This document shows, one piece after another, positions 18,076 through 27,325 of a DNA stretch of 64,000 nt (positions within the stretch are counted from its first letter, which is position 1; the number at the start of each line of letters is the position of its first letter). A program made the position numbers and the translations under genes. This DNA comes from Kitasatospora viridis. Its GTDB lineage: Bacteria > Actinomycetota > Actinomycetes > Streptomycetales > Streptomycetaceae. The stretch lies in NCBI RefSeq assembly GCF_007829815.1, contig NZ_VIWT01000005.1, positions 558,001 through 622,000 on the forward strand. Direction: 5' to 3'. The notes under the pieces are model-generated. The model saw only the letters and a program-made list of their open reading frames with translations. It made no database searches and was not told where the DNA came from.

Positions 18076-19236
18076 GTGCACGAGGTCGTCGTCACGGGCT
18101 ACGGAGTGTTCACGGCGTTCGGGTTCGGTGCGCAGGTGCTCAGGGCAGGGGTGTTCGCCGGGCGGCCGGCCTTCGCGAAGGTCACCAGGTTCGACCCGGC
18201 GCCGTACCGCGCGCGGTACGCTGCCCAGCACCCGGACCCGGCGCTCACCCAACTGGCCGTCCTGCGCGCCTGCGTGGCCCAGGCGCTGGACCGGGCGGGC
18301 CAGGACGGCGCGGGCGCGCCCGTGCTCCTGGGCACCGGCGGGGACCACGCGGCGAACCTCGGCTTCTGGGCGGCGCACGCGAACGGGGACCGGCCCGGCG
18401 CGGCCGGGGTGCTGGACACCCTGCCGGGGGCGCTGCCGGAGGTCATCGGCGAGGAGTTCCGGCTCGGGCGGCCCCGGTTGGCCTTCGTCAACGCCTGCGT
18501 GGCGGCGACCAACGCGATCGCGTACGGCGCCCAGCTGATCAGCACGGGGCGGGCGAGCTCGGTGGTCTGCGGCGGCGCCAACCTGGTCAACGAGGACGAC
18601 TTCGCGAGGTTCGACTCCGGGCAGGCGCTCACCGTCGAGCCGGTGATGCGCCCGTTCTCGGCGGGCCGGCAGGGGCTGCTGCACGGCGACGGCGCCGCGG
18701 TGCTGGTGCTGGAGTCGGCGGAGCACGCGCGGCGGCGCGGCGCCCGCCCGTACGGCAGCGTCCTCGGCTGGGGTCTGTCCGCGGACGCCCACCATCCCGT
18801 GCGGCCGCACCCGCAGGGGCGCGGCCTGGCCGCCGCCGCGCTGGCCGCCCTGCGGCGGGCCGGCCTCGGCGCCGAGCACATCGGGTACGTCAACGCGCAC
18901 GGCACGGGCACACCGCAGGGCGACGCCGCCGAGGCGCTGATGATGCGTCAGGTGTTCGGCGACCAGGCCGGCGCGGTCCCGGTGAGCTCGACCAAGAGCA
19001 CCACCGGGCACATGTTGGAGGCGACCGGGGCCGTCGAGGCCGTCATCACGCTGCTGGCGCTGGCGGACGGACGAGTGCCCCCCACCGCCGGGTTCCTCGG
19101 CGCGGACCCCGACTGCCCGCTCGACTGCGTTCCGCTCGCCGCGAGGCCGCTGACCGCCGCGCGGGCGCTGTCGCTCAACGCCGCGTTCGGGGGCGCCAAC
19201 GCGGCCCTCGTCCTGGGGGCCCCGCAGCCCCGGTGA
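18076..19236 (+). CDS. FabF-like beta-ketoacyl synthase
   Basis: A 386-residue ketosynthase with the full Cys-His-His set: Cys141 in FVNACVAATNAI, His275 in NAHGTGTPQGD and His312 in STKSTTGHMLEATG, with Lys307. The active-site Cys context (NACVAAT) departs from the usual TACSS. The GTG at 18076 is preferred because GGAGG lies eight bases upstream; an in-frame ATG at 18045 is the alternative. It is followed by a truncated KS-like protein, a pairing like the KS/chain-length-factor pairs of type II polyketide and aryl-polyene systems. Confidence 0.85.
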   Translation: MHEVVVTGYGVFTAFGFGAQVLRAGVFAGRPAFAKVTRFDPAPYRARYAAQHPDPALTQLAVLRACVAQALDRAGQDGAGAPVLLGTGGDHAANLGFWAAHANGDRPGAAGVLDTLPGALPEVIGEEFRLGRPRLAFVNACVAATNAIAYGAQLISTGRASSVVCGGANLVNEDDFARFDSGQALTVEPVMRPFSAGRQGLLHGDGAAVLVLESAEHARRRGARPYGSVLGWGLSADAHHPVRPHPQGRGLAAAALAALRRAGLGAEHIGYVNAHGTGTPQGDAAEALMMRQVFGDQAGAVPVSSTKSTTGHMLEATGAVEAVITLLALADGRVPPTAGFLGADPDCPLDCVPLAARPLTAARALSLNAAFGGANAALVLGAPQPR

Positions 19237-19268
19237 CCGGTTCCTCCGCCGAGCAGCGGAGGAACCGG
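19237..19268 (+). terminator. Perfect 13-bp hairpin directly after the KS stop codon
   Basis: CCGGTTCCTCCGC and its exact complement GCGGAGGAACCGG enclose a six-base loop, starting one base after the KS stop. No U-tract follows, so it may attenuate rather than end transcription into the KS-like gene, or protect the upstream mRNA. Confidence 0.7.
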
Positions 19269-19274
19269 ACGCCG

Positions 19275-19349
19275 AGTCGCCCGCACACCAGTCGCAGCGG
19301 CACCGCTCGCAGCGGCACCAGCCACAGAGGCACCACTCGCAAAGGAAGG
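19275..19349 (+). repeat. 5 x 15-base degenerate tandem repeat leading into a ribosome-binding site
   Basis: Five 15-base units of the type agTCGCAGCGGCACC run up to the KS-like gene. The last unit is altered to ...GCAAAGGAAGG and forms the ribosome-binding site two bases before the ATG. Confidence 0.75.
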
Positions 19350-19351
19350 CC

Positions 19352-20128
19352 ATGCCGCCAGCCCCGATCTCCCACCGCGCCGCGGTGGCCGCCTCCTGCC
19401 TGGTCCCCTGGGGGGACGCGGCGGCCGGCCTGCCCGGGGCGGCTCCCGTGGAGCTCCCCCGGATCGTGGGGTTCGCCGTCTCGCGGTTCGGCCCGCTGGT
19501 GCACGCGGTGGCGACGGCCTGCCTGGAGACCCCGGGCACTGCGGCCCACCATGTCGGGCCGCACGGCGCCGGCACCGCGATCGTGCTGGCGACGGTGCAC
19601 GGCGACGCGGTCACGGCGGACACCGCGAGCCGGTGGACCGTCGAGGGCAGGATCACCAATCCGCTGATGTTCTTCCAGTCCGTCAGCACCTCGATCCTCG
19701 GTCAGCTGACCCGGCGTCACGGCATCCACGGGCCGCTCACCTGCGTCTCGGCGGTCCGCGATCCGGCGGGGGAGGCGCTCGGGATCGCCGACGCCCTCCT
19801 GGACGACCCGGAGCTGCACCAGGTGCTGGTCATCGGGGTCGAGACCGCGCCGACCGAACGGGTGCGCCGGGCCGGCGAGTCGGCCGCAGCGGCGGGCTGG
19901 CGGCACCGGCTGCCGGCCGGGGACGCCGCGGCCGCCCTGCTGCTGCGCCGGTTCGATCCCGGCACCGGGGCGACGCGGCTCACGCTCTCACCGGCACCCG
20001 CCGGTCGGGTCTTCGAGGAGGACGACGGCTCGGCGGGACCGCTCGGCTGGCTCGGCGGGTTCCTGGCGCTGTGCGCCGCCGTGCGCGCCGGGCAGCCCGC
20101 GGCCCACACCTACCGGCTCCCCCGGTGA
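19352..20128 (+). CDS. Truncated beta-ketoacyl synthase-like protein (chain-length-factor-like)
   Basis: A 258-residue protein resembling the short ketoacyl-synthase-like family found with full KS proteins in aryl-polyene and related type II systems. It has PLVHAVATACLE, an alpha/beta thiolase-like core with NPLMFFQSVSTSILGQL, a Cys in GPLTCVSAVRD and VLVIGVETAP. It lacks the C-terminal HGT and GH half of a true KS. It most likely pairs with the KS at 18076 to set chain length or prime synthesis. Short upstream repeats place its ribosome-binding site. Confidence 0.72.
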   Translation: MPPAPISHRAAVAASCLVPWGDAAAGLPGAAPVELPRIVGFAVSRFGPLVHAVATACLETPGTAAHHVGPHGAGTAIVLATVHGDAVTADTASRWTVEGRITNPLMFFQSVSTSILGQLTRRHGIHGPLTCVSAVRDPAGEALGIADALLDDPELHQVLVIGVETAPTERVRRAGESAAAAGWRHRLPAGDAAAALLLRRFDPGTGATRLTLSPAPAGRVFEEDDGSAGPLGWLGGFLALCAAVRAGQPAAHTYRLPR

Positions 20129-20190
20129 CCGGGACTTCAACGGCCGGACCGCGGCACGCGCGCCCCGGTCCGGCGGACAAGGAAACCCAG

Positions 20191-21900
20191 ATGATCACTC
20201 TTGAGGCCCTGCGAGGGCTCGTGGCGGAATGCCTGAGCGTGGCCGACGACCCGGGAGCCGTCGAGTTCGACAGCCCCATCACGGTCGACTCGTTCGCACT
20301 GGTCACGATCACCCACCAACTGGAGGAGCGGCACGGCATCCGGATCGCGCCCGGGTACGCGGACCTCGCCTCGTTCACCTCGGTCAGGGCTCTGCACGAC
20401 TACCTGGCGACCCGCGCGGGAGAGCCCGTGCCGCCGGACCTCCCGCCCCCGACGGCCCCGGCTCTCCCGCCGGCCCCGCCGGCCCCCCCGGCCCCGGCGG
20501 CCTCCGGCGGCACCGCGCCCTCCTGGTGGGGCGAGCAGGTGCTCGGCCGACGGCCCGACGAGGACGTCTGGGCCTTGGCCGAACGCGCCATCAGCTACGG
20601 GGAGTTGCGGGAGCGCGTCGGCGCCCTGGCGGTGCGGCTGGCGGCCGAGGGGGTGGGCGACGGCTCCTCCGTCGCGCTGTGCATGCCGCCCAGTCTGACC
20701 CTGCTGTACGCGATGCTCGCCGCGTGGACCCGCGGCGCCCAGGTCATGCTCATCGACGTGCGGTCGACCGCCCCCGAGGTCGACCGCCTGCTGCGGATCT
20801 GCGAACCGCGCTTCCTGCTCCGTGCCGCGCCCGTGTCCCCCGTGACCAGGTACCTGGCGGAGGAGGTGCCGTTCACCCTGGTACGCCGCGCGACGGGGCG
20901 TCCGGCCGCGCCGGACGTCTGCCTGGTGCAGGCGACCTCCGGCTCCACCGGGCAACCGAAGGTGATCGGCCGCGGCCCTGACGCCCTGCTGGCGGAACTG
21001 GAGCGCTACGCCGTGCTGCCGGGCATGCCGGGGGCCGGGGACCGGGTCCTGCTGCTGAACTCCGTCATCCACACCATGGGCCTGGTCGGAGGAGTCCTGC
21101 ACGGCCTGAACTCCGGTGCGCAGATGGTGTACCCGTCCCGGATCCGGGCCGCGACGATGCTCGCGGCCGCCCGGGCGGCCGAGGTGACCGCGGTCTTCGG
21201 CGTGCCGGTGCACTTCGACCTGCTCGCGCGCTCCCCGGCGGACGCGGTGCCGTCCTTGCGGCTCGCGGTCTCCGCCGGGGAACCGCTGCCGCTCGGGACC
21301 TGGACCCGGTTCCGCGAGCGGTTCGGGGTGCCGATCAGCCCGGTCTACGGCACGACCGAAACCGGGATCATCGCCGCCGACCTGACCTCGGGCGCCCGGC
21401 CGCCCGTGCTGGGCCGGCCGGTCACCGGGACGCAGGTGCGGGTCGTGGCCGGGGAGCTGCGGGTGCGGACCGGAGTCACGCCCTACCTCTGGTCGGACCG
21501 TGCCGACCGGTTCCACGACGGCTGGCTGCGGACCTTCGACCGCTGCGACCTGGACCCGGTGACCGGGACCCTGAGCTACCGCGGCCGGGCCGACTCGGTC
21601 GTCACGATCGGCGGCCTGAAGGTCGACCTGACGGAGGTCGAGGAGACGCTGCTGCGCCACCCCGGAGTGCGGGAGGCAGTGGTCGTCTTCGGTGACGCCA
21701 TCGAGGCGCACGTCGGCGGCGAGGCCGGGCTCAGCGCGGCCGACCTCGCCGAATGGTGCCGGTCGCGGCTGTCCGACTTCAAGGTTCCCAAGCTCTTCCG
21801 GCTCTCCGGGGCACTGCCGCGCAATCCGAACGGGAAGGCGGTCCGGAGCCGGGAGGCCCTTCGACAGCGGGAGGACACCGGTGCGCACACTGATCATTGA
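20191..21900 (+). CDS. ACP - AMP-dependent acyl ligase fusion protein
   Basis: A 569-residue two-domain protein. Residues 1-75 form a carrier domain with phosphopantetheine Ser in PITVDSFALVTI, followed by a Pro/Ala linker. Residues about 105-560 are an adenylate-forming ligase: ATSGSTGQPKVIGRG (P-loop), PVYGTTETG, the RFHDGWLRTFDRCDLD and GRADSVVTIGGLKVDLTEVE hinge, and NPNGKAVR with the catalytic Lys. It would adenylate a carboxylic acid and load its own ACP. The next gene makes aminodeoxychorismate, so an aminobenzoate-like starter is plausible. The gene overlaps the next by 20 bases. Confidence 0.85.
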   Translation: MITLEALRGLVAECLSVADDPGAVEFDSPITVDSFALVTITHQLEERHGIRIAPGYADLASFTSVRALHDYLATRAGEPVPPDLPPPTAPALPPAPPAPPAPAASGGTAPSWWGEQVLGRRPDEDVWALAERAISYGELRERVGALAVRLAAEGVGDGSSVALCMPPSLTLLYAMLAAWTRGAQVMLIDVRSTAPEVDRLLRICEPRFLLRAAPVSPVTRYLAEEVPFTLVRRATGRPAAPDVCLVQATSGSTGQPKVIGRGPDALLAELERYAVLPGMPGAGDRVLLLNSVIHTMGLVGGVLHGLNSGAQMVYPSRIRAATMLAAARAAEVTAVFGVPVHFDLLARSPADAVPSLRLAVSAGEPLPLGTWTRFRERFGVPISPVYGTTETGIIAADLTSGARPPVLGRPVTGTQVRVVAGELRVRTGVTPYLWSDRADRFHDGWLRTFDRCDLDPVTGTLSYRGRADSVVTIGGLKVDLTEVEETLLRHPGVREAVVVFGDAIEAHVGGEAGLSAADLAEWCRSRLSDFKVPKLFRLSGALPRNPNGKAVRSREALRQREDTGAHTDH

Positions 21901-23941
21901 CAACTACGACTCCTTCACCCACAACCTGGCCCACTGCATAGGTGCGATCAACGGATCCGCGCCGACCGTCATCACGAACGACGACCCCCGCTGGGACCCG
22001 GCCCTGCTCGACGACTTCGACAACGTCGTCCTCTCGCCAGGCCCGGGGAACCCGGCGGAGCCCGAGGACGTCGGCATCTGCGCCGACGTCGTCCGGCGGG
22101 CGCGGATCCCGGTGCTCGGTGTCTGCCTCGGCCACCAGGTGCTGTGCCACGTCCACGGCGCCCGGGTCGTCCCGGCGCCGGAGATCTACCACGGCCGCCA
22201 GTCGTCGGTGGCACACACTGGTGACGCCCTCTTCGCGGGCGTGCCCTCGCCGTTCACCGTGGTCCGCTACCACTCGCTGGCAGTGGCGGAGGTGCCCGAC
22301 GAACTGGAGGCCATCGCCTGGACGCCCAGCGGGGTGCTCATGGGCGTGCGGCACCGCAGCCGGCCGCTGTGGGGCGTGCAGTTCCACCCCGAGTCGATCG
22401 GCACCGGCCACGGGCCGCGCATCCTGCGCAACTTCATGCGGCTCACCCGGGAGGCGGGCGCGCCGCGCGCGACCGGGGCCGGGACCGGGCAGCGCCGGCC
22501 CGGCCGGCGGGTGGCCGTGCGCAAGCTGCCGTTCGAGGTGCCGGCCGAGCAGGCGTTCGCCGCGCTCCACGCCGGCTCCCGGCACGCCTTCTGGCTCGAC
22601 AGCAGCCGCACCGGGCCGGGCGGCGGCCGGTTCTCCTACCTCGGGGACGCCACCGGGCCGCTGGCCCGGGTGGCCGAGGCCCACGTGGACCGCGGCTGCG
22701 TCGTCGTCAGCTCCGCCGCCGGGCAGGAGGTCGTCGACGGCCCGTTCCTCGACTGGCTCGACCGCGACCTGCGCGCCCACCGGACCGAGGTGCCCGAGCT
22801 CCCGTTCGACTTCGCCCTCGGGTGGGTGGGGTACCTGGGGTACGAGCTGAAGGCGCAGTGCGGCGGAGAGTCCGCGCACCGCGCTCCCCACCCCGACGCG
22901 GGGATGGTCTTCGCCGACCGCGCCGTCGTGTTCGACCACGAGCTGGGCGAGACCCACCTGCTGGCCCTGGTGGACGACGACCCGGAGCCGGCGGCGCGGT
23001 GGTTCGACCGGACCCGGCGCAGCCTGGAGGAGCTGGCCGCCCCGGCGGCCGGCCGCGCAGAGGACGGCGCTGACCTCCCCGGCCCGCCCGGCACGCTCGA
23101 CACGCTGGGGCTGCGGCACGACAAGGGGCGCTACCTGGAGCTGATCGGCGCGTGCCACAAGGAGATCGACGCGGGCGAGTCCTACGAGATCTGCCTGACC
23201 AACACGGTGCACGGCACCGGAACCTTCAGCCCGTGGGACGCCTATCGCCTGATGCGCCGTCAGAACCCCGTCCCGTTCGGCGCCCTGCTCCGGTTCGGGC
23301 CGTTCTCGGTGCTCAGCTCCTCGCCCGAGCGGTTCCTGCGGGTCGGCGCCGACGGGGCGGTGGAGTCCAAGCCGATCAAGGGCACCCGGCCGCGGTCGCG
23401 GTCCGCGTCCGAGGACGAGCGGCTGCGCGATGAGCTCGCGAACGACCCCAAGGACCGCGCCGAGAACCTGATGATCGTCGACCTGGTCCGCAACGACCTC
23501 AGCCGGTGCGCGGAGGCCGCCTCGGTGCGGGCCGACCCGCTGTTCGAGGTCGAGAGCTACGCGACGGTCCACCAACTGGTCAGCACGGTGCGGGCCCGAC
23601 TGCGCCCGGACCACAGCGCCGTGGACTGCGTGCGGGCGGCCTTCCCGCCCGGTTCCATGACGGGCGCGCCGAAGATCCGCACCATGCAGATCATCGACCG
23701 GCTCGAAGCGGGGCCCCGGGGGATCTACTCCGGTGCCCTGGGCTACTTCTCGCTGACCGGGGCCGCTGACCTCAGTGTGGTGATCAGGACGGTCGTCATG
23801 ACCGGGACCGAGGTCTCCTTCGGGACCGGAGGCGCCGTCACCACGCTCTCCGACGCCCGGGCCGAGTTCGAGGAGACCAGGGTGAAGACGGCACCCCTGC
23901 TCAACCTGTTCGGCATGGCCTTCCCCGGGGACGGCGACTGA
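21881..23941 (+). CDS. pabAB: Fused aminodeoxychorismate synthase (PabA-PabB)
   Basis: A 686-residue fusion. The N-terminal class I glutamine amidotransferase has Cys82 in GVCLGHQ and a HisGlu pair in QFHPES (His169). The C-terminal chorismate-binding domain carries PIKGTRPR with Lys500; Lys in this motif marks aminodeoxychorismate synthase, whereas anthranilate synthase has PIAGT. It turns chorismate and glutamine into 4-amino-4-deoxychorismate. No PabC lyase is in the window, so p-aminobenzoate formation would need one elsewhere. The GTG at 21881 follows GGGAGG. The location says precursor supply for the BGC rather than folate. Confidence 0.9.
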   Translation: MRTLIIDNYDSFTHNLAHCIGAINGSAPTVITNDDPRWDPALLDDFDNVVLSPGPGNPAEPEDVGICADVVRRARIPVLGVCLGHQVLCHVHGARVVPAPEIYHGRQSSVAHTGDALFAGVPSPFTVVRYHSLAVAEVPDELEAIAWTPSGVLMGVRHRSRPLWGVQFHPESIGTGHGPRILRNFMRLTREAGAPRATGAGTGQRRPGRRVAVRKLPFEVPAEQAFAALHAGSRHAFWLDSSRTGPGGGRFSYLGDATGPLARVAEAHVDRGCVVVSSAAGQEVVDGPFLDWLDRDLRAHRTEVPELPFDFALGWVGYLGYELKAQCGGESAHRAPHPDAGMVFADRAVVFDHELGETHLLALVDDDPEPAARWFDRTRRSLEELAAPAAGRAEDGADLPGPPGTLDTLGLRHDKGRYLELIGACHKEIDAGESYEICLTNTVHGTGTFSPWDAYRLMRRQNPVPFGALLRFGPFSVLSSSPERFLRVGADGAVESKPIKGTRPRSRSASEDERLRDELANDPKDRAENLMIVDLVRNDLSRCAEAASVRADPLFEVESYATVHQLVSTVRARLRPDHSAVDCVRAAFPPGSMTGAPKIRTMQIIDRLEAGPRGIYSGALGYFSLTGAADLSVVIRTVVMTGTEVSFGTGGAVTTLSDARAEFEETRVKTAPLLNLFGMAFPGDGD

Positions 23942-23945
23942 GCTC

Positions 23946-23984
23946 CCGGGGCAGGGCGGCCCGCGGCGGGTGGCCCTGCCCCGG
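23946..23984. terminator. Bidirectional terminator-like hairpin
   Basis: A perfect 12-bp stem (CCGGGGCAGGGC and its complement) with a 15-base loop lies between the convergent pabAB and adenylation genes. Confidence 0.7.
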
Positions 23985-23992
23985 CGGCCGGG

Positions 23993-26254
23993 TCAGCGAC
24001 CGTCGCGGGCCGGAGCCGGAGCCGGAGCCGGAGCCGGTTCGGCGGCGAGCACGGCCAGCCGCCCGCGGTCGACCTTGCCGTTGGGGGAGAGCGGCAGCGC
24101 CCCGAGCACGGTGAAGTGCCTCGGGACCATGAACGCGGGCAGGACCGCAGCCAGCGCGTCCTGGAGACGGTCGGCGGCCGGTGGTTCCTGGGCGGCGACG
24201 AAGGCGTGCAGGGTCGGCGGGGAGCCGAGCGCGAGGACGGCGGCGTCCGCCACCTCCGGCAGCCACCTGAGACGGTGTTCGATCTCGCCGAGCTCGACCC
24301 GGAAGCCGCGGATCTTCACCTGGTGGTCGGCGCGGCCCAGGTACTCGACAGTGCCGTCGGGCAGCCAGCGCGCGAGGTCACCGGTGCGGTAGACGCGCGG
24401 CTCCCCGGGGAACGGCGCCTCGACGAAGCGGTCCGCGGTGAGCTCGGGCCGCCCCAGGTAGCCGCGCGCCAACCCGACTCCGCCGATGCACAGTTCACCC
24501 GGGACACCGACCGGCTGGATCCGCCGCGCGTCGTCCAGGACGTACAGGCGGGTGTTCGCGATGGGCCGCCCGATGGGCACGGTGGCGCCCGGCTCGGTGC
24601 ACGGGAAGTGGCTGACGTCGACGGTGGCTTCGGTCGGACCGTAGAGGTTCACCAGGTCCGGCCCGGTCGCGCCGGGGCGCAGCACCCGGTGGAAGGCCGC
24701 CACATGAGCCGGGCTCAGCGCCTCGCCGCTGGCGAACACCAGGCGCAGCGGGGCGAGCCGGGCAGCCTCCCCGGTTTCGGCGACGTAGTCGAGGAACGCC
24801 GCCAACATGGTGGGGACGAAGTGCAGGACGCTCACCCGGTGCTGCTCGACGGCGTCGATGATCGCTTCGGGGTCGCGCTCGTCGCCCGGCGCCGGCAGGC
24901 AGACCGTCGCGCCCTCGAACATCCACCAGAACAGTTCCCACACCGAGACGTCGAAGGAGATCGAGGTCTTCTGCAGGACGACGTCACCGGCGCGCAGCGG
25001 GTAGGCCTCCTGCATCCAGGTCAGCCGGTTCACCACCGAGCGGTGTTCCACCAGCACGCCCTTCGGCGTGCCCGTGGAACCGGAGGTGTAGATGACGTAC
25101 GCCGGATCGCCGGGCCCGGATGTCCGCGTCGGCGCGGTCGTGACGGGGGAGTACGCGGACGGGTCGCGCAGGTCGACCGTGCCGCCCGGCGCGGCCTGCG
25201 CCGGGACGGCACCGGCGACCAGGACCACCTTTGCGGCGCAGTCGCGCAGCACGAACGCCACCCGGTCGGCGGGATAGGCGGGATCGACGGGAACGTAGGC
25301 GGCGCCGGCCTTCAGCACGGCCAGGACGGCGACCAGCATGAGCTCCGAGCGCTCCAGGAGGACCGCGACCCGGTCCCCGGTCCCGACCCCGCGTGCCTGC
25401 AGCGTTCGGGCCAGGGCGTTCGCGCGACGGTCCAACTCGCCGTAGGTCGTACTCCCTCGACCGCTGACGACGGCGATCGCGTCGGGCTGTGCGGTGGCGC
25501 GGGCCGCGCACCGGGCGTGCACGGTCGTGTCGAGGTCGTAGGGGCGGTCGGTCGCGTTGAAGCCGGCGAGCAGGGCGAGGTCCTGCGGGCTGGTCAGCGT
25601 GATGTCCCGCAGCGGGCTCGCGGGATCGGCGCTCGCCCGGTCGAGCAGCACCAGGAGGTGCCGGCAGAGGCGCTCCACCCCGGCGCGGGTGTGCCGCCGG
25701 GAGTCGTGGCGCACCCGCACCGCGGTCCCGTTCGCGTCCCGGGCGAAGGTGAACAGCAGCGGCACCCGGGTCGAGTCGGCGAACGCCGGGTCGTGCAGGC
25801 CGTCGAAGGCCACGGCCACCTCGGCCACCGGGAGGTCCTGGTGGCCGGGTCCGGCGAGGACCGCGGCGCGGACCGTCTCCAGCAGTGTGGCGAAGGTGTC
25901 CCGCGCCGTCGCGGTGCAGCGCAGGACGACGGCTCCGGTCCCGGCCCGCACCGCGTCCGCGGGCAGCTCCTCGACCGGCGGCGGCTGCCCCACCACGAGC
26001 TCGTCGCTCCCGGTGTAGGCGCGGAGCAGGGCGATCACCGCGGTGGTCAGCACGAGGTGCAGCGATCGGGGGGAACCGTGGCTCAGGGCGTCGACGCGTC
26101 GCTCCAGGTCGGCGCCGAGCGCGACGTCCAGCCGCTCCCAGCGCGGCTCGCCCGGCGCGGCCGGACGGTCGGCGGGGAATCCGGTGCGCTCGCCACCGGC
26201 CGGCGGTGGCGTCCGGTGCGCGGCGTTCCGCGTGGGCGTGCTGTCCGGTGCCAT
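23993..26254 (-). CDS. Stand-alone NRPS adenylation protein with half condensation domain, predicted serine-activating
   Basis: A 753-residue protein. Residues about 30-235 resemble only the C-terminal lobe of a condensation domain (no HHxxxDG). A complete adenylation domain follows with YVIYTSGSTGTPKG, NLYGPTEATVDV, YRTGDLARW, VKIRGFRVELGEIE and NGKVDR; no carrier domain follows. Reading specificity positions against EntF gives D-V-W-H-F-S-L-V-D-K, the code of the serine-activating EntF domain, so L-serine is the predicted substrate. The likely acceptor is the free PCP at 28387-28692. The C-terminus is an Ala-Pro run from GGAGCC repeats. Confidence 0.87.
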   Translation of the reverse strand: MAPDSTPTRNAAHRTPPPAGGERTGFPADRPAAPGEPRWERLDVALGADLERRVDALSHGSPRSLHLVLTTAVIALLRAYTGSDELVVGQPPPVEELPADAVRAGTGAVVLRCTATARDTFATLLETVRAAVLAGPGHQDLPVAEVAVAFDGLHDPAFADSTRVPLLFTFARDANGTAVRVRHDSRRHTRAGVERLCRHLLVLLDRASADPASPLRDITLTSPQDLALLAGFNATDRPYDLDTTVHARCAARATAQPDAIAVVSGRGSTTYGELDRRANALARTLQARGVGTGDRVAVLLERSELMLVAVLAVLKAGAAYVPVDPAYPADRVAFVLRDCAAKVVLVAGAVPAQAAPGGTVDLRDPSAYSPVTTAPTRTSGPGDPAYVIYTSGSTGTPKGVLVEHRSVVNRLTWMQEAYPLRAGDVVLQKTSISFDVSVWELFWWMFEGATVCLPAPGDERDPEAIIDAVEQHRVSVLHFVPTMLAAFLDYVAETGEAARLAPLRLVFASGEALSPAHVAAFHRVLRPGATGPDLVNLYGPTEATVDVSHFPCTEPGATVPIGRPIANTRLYVLDDARRIQPVGVPGELCIGGVGLARGYLGRPELTADRFVEAPFPGEPRVYRTGDLARWLPDGTVEYLGRADHQVKIRGFRVELGEIEHRLRWLPEVADAAVLALGSPPTLHAFVAAQEPPAADRLQDALAAVLPAFMVPRHFTVLGALPLSPNGKVDRGRLAVLAAEPAPAPAPAPARDGR

Positions 26255-26337
26255 GGGTCGCCTTCCGTTCGCGGGAGTAGCGGTACACGAGTAGCGGCGA
26301 CGGCCCCGCGCGCCGGGCGGGATCCGCCGGACAGGCC

Positions 26338-27273
26338 CTAACCGGGGAACCGGGTCTGACGCTCGCTCAGCAGCCGGTCGAGCGCCGCGCGTCCCAGCGG
26401 TCCCCAGGCCGGCTTGCCGCCGGGCAGGCCGCGGTCCCCGTTCTGGCCCATCAGCATCAGGAAGAGGCTCTTCAGCGCGGCCAGCCCGCGGGCGCGCCGG
26501 ACCGTCGCCTCGTCGACCTCCGGGTAGGCCGCGAAGAAGCGCGCGGCCGCGCCGGCCGGCAGCAGCACCCAGGCGGCCGCCAGGTCCCAGGCCGGGTCGC
26601 CGGCGCACAGGGCGCCGAAGTCGACGACGCCCGCCAGCGTCCCGTCCGCGACGACGACGTTCGCGGGATGCAGGTCGCCGTGCACCCAGACCGGCGGACC
26701 CTGCCAGGCGGGGGCCGCGACGGCGTCCGCCCAGACGGCCCGGACGTCGTCGTCGGCAGAGCCGATCGCGTCGGCGTCGAGGGAGTCGAAGAAGTGGCGG
26801 AAGCCGTCCGCGCACTCCGCGGGGTGCGCGCCGAAGCCCGCGGCGGCCGGTGCGTCGGCGGGCGCCGGCACGTGCAGTGCCCGCAGGAACGCCGCCAGGG
26901 TGTCGGCCGCGTGCTCGCCGCGGGTGATCGACCCGTGGTCCAGCGGCAGGCCCGGCACCCACGTCATGACCGTCCACATCTTGGGGAGGCGATCGCAGGG
27001 CGCGCCGGTGCGCACCGGGACGGGGATCGGCAGCGGCAGGCGGGGGGCGAGCAGCGGCAGCCAGCGGCGCTCCTTGAGCTGCTCGTCGGGCTCGGTGTTC
27101 ATGCGCTGGATCCGCACGGCCAGTTCGTCCCCGAGGCGCCACATCTGGTTGCCCCAGCCGCCCTCCACCTCGCGCAGCGGCAGCTCGGCCAGGTCCGGCT
27201 GCTGGAGCCGCAGTTGCTCGCGGAGGAGAGCGGCTGTGGTCGCGGAGCCGGCTTCGGGCTCGATCTCGGTCAT
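26338..27273 (-). CDS. Aminoglycoside phosphotransferase (APH)-family kinase
   Basis: A 311-residue APH/choline-kinase-fold protein. The catalytic loop is WVHGDLHPANVVV and the metal-binding Asp is in GVVDFGALCAGDPAWDLAAAW; the N-lobe GGWGNQMWRLGDELAVRI supplies the nucleotide-binding part. The ATG at 27273 follows a GC-rich spacer. In a BGC such proteins either inactivate the product for self-protection or phosphorylate an intermediate; the sequence does not tell which. It sits between the adenylation gene (83 bases away) and a monooxygenase gene. Confidence 0.75.
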   Translation of the reverse strand: MTEIEPEAGSATTAALLREQLRLQQPDLAELPLREVEGGWGNQMWRLGDELAVRIQRMNTEPDEQLKERRWLPLLAPRLPLPIPVPVRTGAPCDRLPKMWTVMTWVPGLPLDHGSITRGEHAADTLAAFLRALHVPAPADAPAAAGFGAHPAECADGFRHFFDSLDADAIGSADDDVRAVWADAVAAPAWQGPPVWVHGDLHPANVVVADGTLAGVVDFGALCAGDPAWDLAAAWVLLPAGAAARFFAAYPEVDEATVRRARGLAALKSLFLMLMGQNGDRGLPGGKPAWGPLGRAALDRLLSERQTRFPG

Positions 27274-27325
27274 GCCGAGCAACCGTACTGGGTGCGGGAA
27301 CCGCGACCGTTCCCGGGCGTCGCGG

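Noticed and set aside
19233..19667. Frame encoding repeated SRSGT/ARSGT/SHRGT-type pentapeptides
   Set aside because: It is only the 15-base leader repeat read in frame and then runs out of frame through the KS-like gene.
21881..23941. Anthranilate synthase
   Set aside because: The chorismate-binding domain has Lys in PIKGT, diagnostic of aminodeoxychorismate synthase.
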